A stretch of DNA of 64,000 bases from Pseudovibrio zosterae. GTDB taxonomy: Bacteria; Pseudomonadota; Alphaproteobacteria; Rhizobiales; Stappiaceae. Positions 17,511 through 25,408 of this stretch are shown here, piece after piece. The position numbers and the translations under genes are program-made. Each line of letters opens with the position of its first letter. Position 1 is the stretch's first letter. The DNA lies in contig NZ_JAWXVZ010000003.1 in assembly GCF_033843645.1 (NCBI RefSeq), positions 310,001-374,000 on the forward strand, given 5' to 3'. The notes under the pieces were generated by a model. That model did no database searches. It saw only the letters and a program-made list of their open reading frames with translations, and was not told the DNA's origin.

Positions 17511-18379
17511 AAGAAGCTGCGCGGGAAGTAACGCAGGTAAAGCTCATCCAGCCGGCCATCTTCCTGAAGACGGGCAAGTGCGAGATTGATGGAGCTCAGA
17601 AGCACCTCATCTTCCTTGCGCACCGCGATGGCCATGCCTTGCCCGAAGTAATCCGGGTCGAGCCACGCATCCCCGGCAAAACGGCAGCAATTGGCCGAGG
17701 CCTCGCTTTCAAGCCAAAATGACAAGCGCATGCTGTCGCCGAAATGCGCATCAGCATCGCCGCGCACAAGTGCCTGACGGGCGCGTTCTGTGGTTGGGAA
17801 GGCTTTCAAAATGGTCAGCGGAAAGAACCGCTCAATGTACGCTTCGTAGCTTGAACCTGCCTCTACCGCGACCGTCTTGCCCTCCAGCGTATTGGGCAGG
17901 GGGGCAATGGCTTTGTCCTTTGCCATGACAAAACGTGCGGGAAAGCGCATGTAAACTTCAGAGAAGGCTACCTTTTGCAGGGTATCCGGTGTGATGGAAA
18001 CCCCGGCAATGACAGCGTCTCCCTCTTTGCTCTCGAGAGCCGGGATCATCTGCGAAAACTGCTTCACGGTCAGGCTGCATGGAATTTCCAGCGCCTCGCA
18101 GATGGCACGGGCCAGATCCACATTGTAGCCGACCAGCCGACCGGAACTGTCGCGGAAGGCAAACGGCGGAAAATCATCCGATGCCATGAAGGAGATCTTG
18201 TCCGGCTTTTTTGCATTGCTGGAAAACAGGCTTTGCGGTTCCACAAAGGACGGAAGACGCGGTGCCTCCAACTTTTTACCCGGGAGAGTTTGGGACACTG
18301 CAAAAGAGGGCATCACAATCAGGGAATATAAAAAACACAGTGATACAATTATCAATTTAAAGCTACGGCGCGCTGTCAT
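17507..18379 (-). CDS. Periplasmic amino-acid-type solute-binding protein (SBP_bac_3)
   Basis: The 290-residue product begins with a signal peptide (MTARRSFKLIIVSLCFLYS...). It continues as a family 3 solute-binding domain, with MASDDFPPFAFRDSSGRLVGYNVDLARAI split over 80-110 in the typical pattern. No permease or ATPase gene is adjacent, so it may serve a distant ABC transporter or a sensory role. The ATG at 18379 is chosen as the only one that puts the signal sequence at the terminus. It is divergent from the glycosyltransferase gene with only 44 bases between the starts. Confidence 0.82.
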   Translation of the reverse strand: MTARRSFKLIIVSLCFLYSLIVMPSFAVSQTLPGKKLEAPRLPSFVEPQSLFSSNAKKPDKISFMASDDFPPFAFRDSSGRLVGYNVDLARAICEALEIPCSLTVKQFSQMIPALESKEGDAVIAGVSITPDTLQKVAFSEVYMRFPARFVMAKDKAIAPLPNTLEGKTVAVEAGSSYEAYIERFFPLTILKAFPTTERARQALVRGDADAHFGDSMRLSFWLESEASANCCRFAGDAWLDPDYFGQGMAIAVRKEDEVLLSSINLALARLQEDGRLDELYLRYFPRSFF

Positions 18380-18423
18380 TCTTACCAACAAGTCCCTTGG
18401 CTCCACACTGAAGGAGATACTAG

Positions 18424-20484
18424 GTGAATGCCAGCATATGGGAAAGATCAGAAAAACTGGTGAACGGCGGCAAGCGAAAGCTGTCCAATGCACTGTTTTT
18501 ACGAAGCCTGTTTGTTAAGTCCTCCCGGAAGGCTGAGGGGCTGGAAAATTCCATGACCAAGCGCGGGCATTTCATGAGCGGTGAGGCCGACATGTCCCCG
18601 GTTGCCATGATGCCCAAGGTCCGACCGGCACAGTCCACGCCGCAACGGTATCTCAGCGTGTCTGCGCTGGAGCTGGCCATTTTGCGGCAATGCAATGTGA
18701 CCGACATCGATATGTTGGAGGGGCTTCGGCAGATGAAGTTGCTGGGCAAGCCGCTCAGTCTGGTGCTGACAGAGCAGGCCAAACTCTCCACCTCGCATTA
18801 TTACTTCGTTCTGGCGGGCAAGTTGAACCTGCGGTTTGCGCAAACCGGCGCCCTGCGGGTGGCGTGTGATGCGCTGTTCAGCGAACGCCCAAGGCGGATT
18901 GAGGGCCTGCTGTTGGTGCCTGCCAGAGATGCGAATGAGCGCCTTGTTCTTGCTGCTGCGCCCATCGGCGCTCAGGTTGACGTGCTGGCTCGGGTGGCCT
19001 CAGGAGAACTGGGCAAGCGCTACCGAATGGTCGTTGTCACGCCATCTGAGCTGCGCCGTCTTGTGTATACCGGCCACAGCACGGCCGCGCTTGCGGAGGC
19101 GGGTGAAGAATATTCAGCGCAAAAGCGCCTTTCGTCAGGGCAAAAGACCTTGTTCTCCTTCACCGGGTTAGTTCCCATCGCCGCCTTCTTTACCATCTGG
19201 CACGTTCTGGGAATTCTCTCGCTGTTTGTGAAGCTGCTGGCAATCGCGTTGGGGGTCATACGCCTGAGTGCCGCACAGGAGCACAAGTTGTTGGGCGCGG
19301 ATGAGGAGCCTTCCGTGCCGATTGGCCCGCTCTTCGACCTGCCACGCTATACGGTTCTGGTGCCGCTCTACGATGAGGATGCCGTCTGCGAACAGCTTGT
19401 GCGGTCCATGTCACGGTTGGACTATCCCAAGAACCGGCTCGAGATTCTGTTCTTGACCGAGCAAGACGACACCAAAACCCGGACCAGACTGAACAAGCTG
19501 ATCGAACCGCACATGAAGGTCATCGCACTGCCAGATGGCCGCCCGCGCACCAAGCCAAGGGCGCTGGGCGTGGGGTTGCAGCTTGCCCGAGGCGACCTCA
19601 TCACGGTTTTTGATGCAGAGGACCGGCCTGACGCCGACCAGCTCAAGCGTGCTGCCGCCGCCTTTGCCCAAGCCCCGGACACAACAGCCTGTCTGCAAGC
19701 CTCCTTGTTCATTGACCATGCTCAAAAGGGGTGGCTGCTTCGCCAGTTTGCATTCGAATATGCTGCACTGTTCGATGTGATCCTGCCTTGGTTTTCCCGC
19801 CGCGGTGTCCTGTTGCCATTGGGGGGAACGTCGAACCACTTTCGGGTTGCTGCCTTGAAGGATGTCGGCGGATGGGACCCCTTCAATGTGACGGAGGATG
19901 CAGACCTTGGCGTGCGGCTGGCTCGCAAGGGGTATCAGGTGAAAACGTTGAGCAGCACCACCCGCGAAGAGGCCCCGCTAACGGTGAAGGCCTGGGTGGC
20001 CCAACGCACGCGCTGGCACAAGGGCTGGATGCAGACCGCCGTGGTGCATCTGCGTGATCCGTGGCGTCTCTGGCAGGAGTTGGGGGTAAAAAGCGCTGCG
20101 GTTTTCTACCTTTGGCTGGTCGGCGGGCTGTTTTGCCTGTTGGTGGCACCTTGGACAATCGTGGCGGCGTGCTATGTCGGCTATATGGTGGTACGAGACG
20201 GCATCAGCTCCGCCATATTGGTTTTCTTGGGTACGTTGGGGATTGCCAGTTTTCTCATCAGCCTTGGGGGATCAATCCTCAGCATATGGCGTGGGGCCAA
20301 CTATCGGGGCTTCAATCCAACTTTGTTCGAGATGCTCACCATCCCCGCCTATTGGTTGTTGGGCAGCTGGGCCTGTTACAAGGCGGCCATTGAGTTTTGG
20401 TGGCGTCCACACCACTGGCGCAAGACAAGCCATGGACACATCAAAACGGACGGGAACCAAACTGATGCGCCTTCTCAAGCTTGA
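18424..20484 (+). CDS. Membrane glycosyltransferase, family 2, with N-terminal regulatory-like domain
   Basis: A 686-residue protein starting at a GTG with AGGAG 7 bases upstream. Residues about 80-220 resemble the N-terminal domain seen in NfrB/GspE-like proteins. Hydrophobic helices lie near 245-290. The GT2 catalytic domain (about 305-520) has the metal-binding DAEDRP, the TEDADLG motif and the processive-type QRTRWHKGW. Four or so C-terminal membrane helices follow (560-650). This layout suits synthesis and export of a polysaccharide. No other polysaccharide genes are adjacent. Its end overlaps the convergent next gene by 10 bases. Confidence 0.83.
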   Translation: MNASIWERSEKLVNGGKRKLSNALFLRSLFVKSSRKAEGLENSMTKRGHFMSGEADMSPVAMMPKVRPAQSTPQRYLSVSALELAILRQCNVTDIDMLEGLRQMKLLGKPLSLVLTEQAKLSTSHYYFVLAGKLNLRFAQTGALRVACDALFSERPRRIEGLLLVPARDANERLVLAAAPIGAQVDVLARVASGELGKRYRMVVVTPSELRRLVYTGHSTAALAEAGEEYSAQKRLSSGQKTLFSFTGLVPIAAFFTIWHVLGILSLFVKLLAIALGVIRLSAAQEHKLLGADEEPSVPIGPLFDLPRYTVLVPLYDEDAVCEQLVRSMSRLDYPKNRLEILFLTEQDDTKTRTRLNKLIEPHMKVIALPDGRPRTKPRALGVGLQLARGDLITVFDAEDRPDADQLKRAAAAFAQAPDTTACLQASLFIDHAQKGWLLRQFAFEYAALFDVILPWFSRRGVLLPLGGTSNHFRVAALKDVGGWDPFNVTEDADLGVRLARKGYQVKTLSSTTREEAPLTVKAWVAQRTRWHKGWMQTAVVHLRDPWRLWQELGVKSAAVFYLWLVGGLFCLLVAPWTIVAACYVGYMVVRDGISSAILVFLGTLGIASFLISLGGSILSIWRGANYRGFNPTLFEMLTIPAYWLLGSWACYKAAIEFWWRPHHWRKTSHGHIKTDGNQTDAPSQA

Positions 20485-21038
20485 GGCGCTGGAGAGGTCA
20501 TGGCCTTCTCCAGCTTTGGAAGAAAGCTCCAAAAGTCGCGATTGAAGCTCTTGAGGTTGGCGATTGTCTCGTCAATCTCCTGAAAGCGCTTGGCGTTGAC
20601 GGGGCGCACACGCCCAAGAAAGACCTGATCCTTTGTCTCCGTAATGCGCATGGAATGGGTGTGGGTAATGGCTCCTTGGTCGCTCAAGGTAAACATGCAG
20701 TGGTTCAGTTCGTTGCGGATCCGAGTGACCTTTTCAAACTTGCGGATCAGCGAAGTGAGTTCCTTGCGAACCGCCTCATTGCGCAGGTTCGCCTTGCTGA
20801 GACGGGCCACCAAATCAAGGCGCGCACGGGAGGTGTTGAGCGTAAAGAAAATGATGGCGGCTGATTTCTGATCGATGCCCAGCAAAAGCATCATCACATA
20901 AACAAACAGGCTCTCATTGTTGGACCAACTGAAATTCAGGGTGCCAATTTGTGCCAGAAAGCGTGTCCTTTGCTCCGAGGTCTGGTCGGCTGCGGCCTCA
21001 ATCGAAGCGAAGTCGGGTGTTGGGGGCAGTTTTGTCAT
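20475..21038 (-). CDS. Hypothetical protein, helical, unknown function
   Basis: 187 residues from the ATG at 21036-21038; an alternative ATG at 21086 adds 16 residues, and neither has a good ribosome binding site. The sequence is mostly helical, with a hydrophobic patch (LFVYVMMLLLGI, about 45-57) and a segment RIRNELNHCMF that recalls HEPN-like or DUF4145-type proteins with an R-x4-H motif. That resemblance is only suggestive. It lies convergent to the glycosyltransferase gene and divergent from the next unknown gene. Confidence 0.6.
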   Translation of the reverse strand: MTKLPPTPDFASIEAAADQTSEQRTRFLAQIGTLNFSWSNNESLFVYVMMLLLGIDQKSAAIIFFTLNTSRARLDLVARLSKANLRNEAVRKELTSLIRKFEKVTRIRNELNHCMFTLSDQGAITHTHSMRITETKDQVFLGRVRPVNAKRFQEIDETIANLKSFNRDFWSFLPKLEKAMTSPAPQA

Positions 21039-21150
21039 TATATTTAAGCCCACTTTTGTCTGTGTTACGGCAAAAGCCATTTCCATCTAAAGTGAGGCAC
21101 CTTGATTGCTTCATCAAATAGTTTTCCTGTGACTTCGCGAGGGGAGAGGG

Positions 21151-21717
21151 ATGGGTGGTGTTCGGTCTTTTCTTCGCAGCCTGTCCAGCAAGCTTCGAAT
21201 GGGGCAGTCGCTCCATGCCCCCGTCAAGCGGATTGCCAAGAGGCTGCGGCCCTTCATGGCAGAAGCCAGGAACCGGTATGGCTCAAATCCCGCGTTGTTC
21301 TATCGCCCTTTTGCCATCGGCTTCCTCGGACATGTCATTGACGGCATGGCCCGGGTCGAAGGACACACCCAGGATGTGGATCTTGTCGGGGTGCTGCAGG
21401 TAAAGGTGTGGCAGGAGATTACCGGCATAGATGATCCAGCCATCGGCGATTTGATGAGCCAGGAAAGCGTAAGGCAGTCAGAGGCTTTCTTGAAAGGGTG
21501 GGAAATGGGCGCGCGCTTTTGTGAAGTGTTGGCCGACCCAGAAGTGTTTTCGTTGTACTTTGATGTGGAGCAGCCGGAAGTAGAAAACGAAGAAAGCGTG
21601 CTGGATTCCTACGAGATATTTGATGTATTTTCGCCGTCAAACGAAGTTGAACTGCTGAATTACGACCCCAGAGTAGTTGCTGCTTGGCGCTTGTCACTTG
21701 ATCGCGGTCTCTCCTGA
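21151..21717 (+). CDS. Hypothetical protein, unknown function
   Basis: This 188-residue product has a strong ribosome binding site (GGGGAGAGGG just before the ATG), so expression is likely. The first 45 residues are basic, the middle (PFAIGFLGHVIDGMARVEG) is hydrophobic without a clear membrane span, and the C-terminal third is acidic. No signal peptide and no motif I recognise. The type I secretion locus begins downstream after a 509-base leader. Confidence 0.6.
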   Translation: MGGVRSFLRSLSSKLRMGQSLHAPVKRIAKRLRPFMAEARNRYGSNPALFYRPFAIGFLGHVIDGMARVEGHTQDVDLVGVLQVKVWQEITGIDDPAIGDLMSQESVRQSEAFLKGWEMGARFCEVLADPEVFSLYFDVEQPEVENEESVLDSYEIFDVFSPSNEVELLNYDPRVVAAWRLSLDRGLS

Positions 21718-22226
21718 GCTTTTTTACTTCGAATTTCATATATCACGCTCTGTCAATGGTCCTGGCGCAGCTGGAGTTCCTGTTAAATCACAAAAATCTC
21801 CTAGGAATTGTGAGGGCCTTACGCGATTAAACTCACTAAAATCTTAAGTGTTAACCATGTTTTTATAGTTAAAACTTTGTATTACGCTAACGTAAAAATA
21901 TAATCGAATTTTACGTTGACTTAACGGAAGGCGGGCGTTTTACTGATCTCGTTACCAACGGACCAACCAGCTTCGGCTGAAAAAAGAAGTCGCGAGGTTA
22001 ACGAGAGACACAACGAACCGTTAGGCGCGTAAAAGAAGAAAAACATCGCGCTGTCCGACCTTCACAAAATTTCGAAGACGGCTTGGTCATTTCCAAGAAC
22101 GGGAGAGCTGTGTCTGAGCCGGGGTGAGTACTAAAAAGCCCCACAACATAAGAAGAGTGACGAGAGTAAAGCACACGCGAAGAAGACGGTGCGTTCTTGA
22201 TCACTCCACAAAAAGTGGAGAAGACC
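21718..22226 (+). promoter_or_regulatory. Long leader of the type I secretion locus with -10 box inside an inverted repeat
   Basis: This 509-base interval has no gene. At 21889-21897 and 21909-21917 are perfect 9-base inverted arms (AACGTAAAA / TTTTACGTT). A consensus -10 TATAAT (21899-21904) lies between them, with a weak -35 TTGTAT (21877-21882) 16 bases upstream. A regulator bound to the repeat would cover the -10. Transcription from here would give a 5' leader of about 315 bases. The surrounding DNA (21830-21920) is markedly AT-rich compared with its neighbours. Confidence 0.5.
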
Positions 22227-23129
22227 ATGGTTTTGGGTCGTAACAACAGCAATACCAATATTTTGTTCGATGACATCAAAGTTGAAGATGCTGATTTCGA
22301 TGTAGATGTGAAGTTTGACGACGTGGAAATCGATGAAGCTTCGCTCCAGAGCAACCAGAACGATAACGACGTCGACAACAAGGTAGAAAGCGAAAACAAG
22401 AACGAACAGGGTCAGGGTCAGGACCAAGGTCAGGGACAAGCTCAGGGCCAAGGACAGGATCAAGGCCAAGGACAGGATCAGGGCCAGGGTCAGGACCAAG
22501 GTCAGGCTCAATCCTCTGAATCCGGTGCCCTAGCCGCAAACAAGACTGACGTTGATACCGACGTCAAGACCGACGTTGACAACAAAGTCGAGAACGGTAA
22601 CGACATCGACATCACCATTCAGGATCTTCTGCCAGAAGACTGGATGCGTCCGGAAGATAATGACTTCATCGACATTGATGATGATGTGAACGCTCCGATC
22701 CTCGCAGCCCAGAACAACAGCTCGGTCGATTATAATCCTGGCGATGACGTCAATGTTTACGCCGACGGTGCTGGTAACGACGCTGCCTTCAACATCTCGC
22801 AGATCGGCGACTTGGTGGACAACGATCGTCTGTCAAGCCCAACCGTCTCCAATGACGCAAGCTATGATGCTGATGTGACGCAGTCTGGTGGTCGCGCACG
22901 GACCGAAGACGGTATCGATGCTGACAACGCAGATGGCGATTGGGGTTCCGGTAACAAAGATGACGGTTCCGTTGCTGGTACTGCTGAAGCGTCCGCTGAC
23001 AAGTCTGCAGACATGGAAGCATTCAATCAGGACATCGTGATGGGTGCGAACCTGCAGTACAACCTCGTTGATGCAACCGTTGTTGGTGGTAACAACTACG
23101 ACAACGACACTGGCGAAGATGGCGCCTAA
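22227..23129 (+). CDS. Acidic Gly-Gln-repeat protein, putative type I secretion substrate
   Basis: A 300-residue, strongly acidic, low-complexity protein with no cysteine and no signal peptide. Residues 61-95 are a tract of GQ/DQ/AQ dipeptides. 100-155 are Asp/Val/Asn-rich (TDVDTDVKTDVD), and 170-300 are Asn/Asp-rich with fragments like AFNISQIGDLVDND (187-200) that echo the motif of the next gene's product. GGAG lies 6 bases before the ATG; an upstream TTG at 22197 is less likely. Composition, lack of a Sec signal and the downstream exporter suggest type I secretion, although no RTX nonapeptide GGxGxDxxx is present. The family is unknown to me. Confidence 0.7.
   Translation: MVLGRNNSNTNILFDDIKVEDADFDVDVKFDDVEIDEASLQSNQNDNDVDNKVESENKNEQGQGQDQGQGQAQGQGQDQGQGQDQGQGQDQGQAQSSESGALAANKTDVDTDVKTDVDNKVENGNDIDITIQDLLPEDWMRPEDNDFIDIDDDVNAPILAAQNNSSVDYNPGDDVNVYADGAGNDAAFNISQIGDLVDNDRLSSPTVSNDASYDADVTQSGGRARTEDGIDADNADGDWGSGNKDDGSVAGTAEASADKSADMEAFNQDIVMGANLQYNLVDATVVGGNNYDNDTGEDGA
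22420..22512 (+). repeat. Imperfect six-base coding repeats (GGNCAR) encoding the Gly-Gln tract
   Basis: About fifteen tandem hexamers such as GGTCAG, GGACAA and GACCAA occur in frame. Third positions vary, so the repeat is kept at the protein level rather than being a fresh DNA slippage product. Confidence 0.75.
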
Positions 23130-23149
23130 GTTCTAGCTACGCTCACAAC

Positions 23150-23190
23150 CGAGGCGGGTTCTTGCTCCAGAGCGAGGGCCCGCCTCGTCT
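23150..23190 (+). terminator. Hairpin between the two putative substrate genes
   Basis: CGAGGCGGG (23150-23158) pairs perfectly with CCCGCCTCG (23179-23187); a pyrimidine run TCTCCCTT follows. It is a weak terminator or a 3'-end stabiliser that could give the first gene a higher transcript level than the rest of the operon. Confidence 0.55.
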
Positions 23191-23262
23191 CCCTTAACTC
23201 CGTCTCTCACAACTTGATCAATGCTTGACCAGGTCCAAGAGGTGGGCTGTGGAGGATGCAGC

Positions 23263-25407
23263 ATGTATAGTCCAGGCGTCTCTGAAATTTTGCAAAGGTT
23301 TACAGGCGAGTGGAAAATTCCAGAAGACTTTGGCTTTTGGAAAAACTTCTACGAGGATATGGAAGTGGAGCTGGCAGGGCCCGACTTGGGGTGGGCAGCT
23401 CGCGAACTATATCTGGGACGAGTGCAAGATGGTGAGTTCGGCATTGATTTGAAAGACATCAAGTTGCCGTCGTCAAACCTGAGCGATCTGGAGCGCCCGG
23501 ATATCTATCCAAACCGTTTCTTCAGCATCTCTGACCGCGCCCTTCCAGCTCAAGAAGTTGAAGCAACCTCATCAACGGGTGGCTTTGGCGGCTCATTCAC
23601 TGTGCGCGTTAACGGGGAAGTGTTCACGCCAGCACTCTATACCTATGGCGAAAACGGCGGTGTTGCGGGTGTAATCACGCAACTTCACTACCTCTGGGAC
23701 GATGACATTCTGCTGAACGGAGAGTTCGACGTTGGCCTTTCCTATTACAACAGCGCATCTGCTGCTTCTGGGCAGTTTGTAGTTGAAGCCTTCTGGAATG
23801 TAGCCAGTGTCGGCGATGTTTCGGGCATGGGCCCCAATGACATGGCTGCGCAGCTCGCGACGACCCTGACCACCCAGATCTCGCTTACGGCCGTCGCCTC
23901 CTACGGTGTGCTCAGTCAGGAAGAATATGAAGCTCTATTGGAAGAGCGGCGTCTCGAAATGGAAGAGATGCAGGAAGCCATCGAAAATGGCGAAGTGCCA
24001 GAAGGCCCACAGCCCGGAGATACGGTGACCGTCTACAGCCACAATGGCGAGGAGGGTGAGGCTTCATTCGAGTTGGACCTATCGTTGTATCTGAGAACCC
24101 AGTCGCCGAACCCGATAGACGGCAAGGTCGATCCCGAGGCGGACGTCGGCACGCTTGACGTGGGGGGCAATACGGCAATCAACACCGCCTCTATCGTGGA
24201 CGGACCGGAGACCTATGGTTCTGCGATGATCCATGGTGACTACTACGACATCAATGTGATTGCCCAGATCAACATCCTGCATGATGGCGATATGGTGCCA
24301 GACACGTACTGGAATGTGCAAGACCAGTCATCCGAACAGTTCATCTCCAGTTTAGCGCAACAGCAGACCATCGTTTCATCCATGGTGAGCGCAGGGACCA
24401 CCAGCAGTGCGTCCAATACAAACACCATGGACAATTTCGCGCGGTTTGACGACGTGGTGGAGGCTCCAGCGCCGACAGAAGCGCCCATTCTTGAAGTTGG
24501 AGCAGGGGCATCAAACGCGCTCTGGACCATTGATTACGCGTATGGCGACTACTATGACGCGCTGCGGTTTACTCAAATCAACCACATCGTTGACAACGAT
24601 GTTGTTGGGCAGATCGAGATCACCGATAAAATGTCGATTGTAGTGGGCAACAACTACGCGCAAAACTCTGCTTCATTTCTGGAACTTTCCACCAACTATG
24701 ATCTCATTATCGTTGGTGGGGACTATTATGAGACAAGTTACATCTATCAGAAGAACATCATTTACGATGCGGACTACATGCAGGGCATGGGGCAAGCATT
24801 TGACGATGATGGTATTTCGTCTTCAACAAGTGGCAATACGCTGATCAACAGCGCCAGCATTGGTGATGCTGGCACACCTATTGCCTTTGATTTCATGACA
24901 GAGAACGCAGCTGAGCTGAGCAGTCTGATCCAGGCCGGTGAGACCGAACTGGACCCATTGCTGACCAGCATGTTCGCTGGCAATGGCGGCGGCACATTCA
25001 GCGTGCTGTACGTCACCGGAAACTACTATGACACGAAGGCGATCTTTCAGACCAACATCATAGAAGACGCCGACGCCGTGGCAGTGGCCTCGTCTACCTC
25101 AGTGGATACCGACGTGACGGTGTCCTTGGGGGGCAACACTACAATCAACACGGCGAGCATCATTGAATATGACAGCGCCTCCGAGCTGAAAATGCTTGAA
25201 GGCGACCACTACGAGGAAAGCTTCCTCATGCAGGCCAACCTGCTTCCAGAAGATCTGGAAAACGAAGAAGCGATGGATGCGCTGGCATCTGAAGTGGTCG
25301 TGTTTGCTGTCGAAGGATCCAAGGAGGAAACCGTAACGGGTAGTGATGCTGAAATCGTCAAACCAGACGCTTCCAGTGACGACATGCTCGCATCGGTTTT
25401 GGCTTAG
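23263..25407 (+). CDS. Large acidic repeat protein with GDYY / I-x-Q-x-N motifs, putative secreted fibre or adhesin
   Basis: A 714-residue acidic protein with no signal peptide or membrane span. The ATG at 23263 has GGAGG 7 bases upstream; an ATG 42 bases earlier has none. About five copies of a 40-50 residue unit occur at 301-344, 412-446, 459-504, 522-605 (with an insertion) and 621-661. The fullest copies read GGN-T-x-IN-x-AS-I, a spacer, GDYY-x5-I-x-Q-x-N-I-I-x-D-x-D. The N-x-A and Q-x-N spacing resembles curlin amyloid repeats, suggesting a beta-solenoid. A Glu-rich helix lies at 219-243. It probably uses the exporter encoded directly downstream. Family not recognised. Confidence 0.75.
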   Translation: MYSPGVSEILQRFTGEWKIPEDFGFWKNFYEDMEVELAGPDLGWAARELYLGRVQDGEFGIDLKDIKLPSSNLSDLERPDIYPNRFFSISDRALPAQEVEATSSTGGFGGSFTVRVNGEVFTPALYTYGENGGVAGVITQLHYLWDDDILLNGEFDVGLSYYNSASAASGQFVVEAFWNVASVGDVSGMGPNDMAAQLATTLTTQISLTAVASYGVLSQEEYEALLEERRLEMEEMQEAIENGEVPEGPQPGDTVTVYSHNGEEGEASFELDLSLYLRTQSPNPIDGKVDPEADVGTLDVGGNTAINTASIVDGPETYGSAMIHGDYYDINVIAQINILHDGDMVPDTYWNVQDQSSEQFISSLAQQQTIVSSMVSAGTTSSASNTNTMDNFARFDDVVEAPAPTEAPILEVGAGASNALWTIDYAYGDYYDALRFTQINHIVDNDVVGQIEITDKMSIVVGNNYAQNSASFLELSTNYDLIIVGGDYYETSYIYQKNIIYDADYMQGMGQAFDDDGISSSTSGNTLINSASIGDAGTPIAFDFMTENAAELSSLIQAGETELDPLLTSMFAGNGGGTFSVLYVTGNYYDTKAIFQTNIIEDADAVAVASSTSVDTDVTVSLGGNTTINTASIIEYDSASELKMLEGDHYEESFLMQANLLPEDLENEEAMDALASEVVVFAVEGSKEETVTGSDAEIVKPDASSDDMLASVLA

Positions 25408-25408
25408 T

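Noticed and set aside
22227..25407. RTX nonapeptide repeats in the putative secreted proteins
   Set aside because: I looked for GGxGxDxxx runs and found none; the Asp/Asn/Gly richness is arranged differently.
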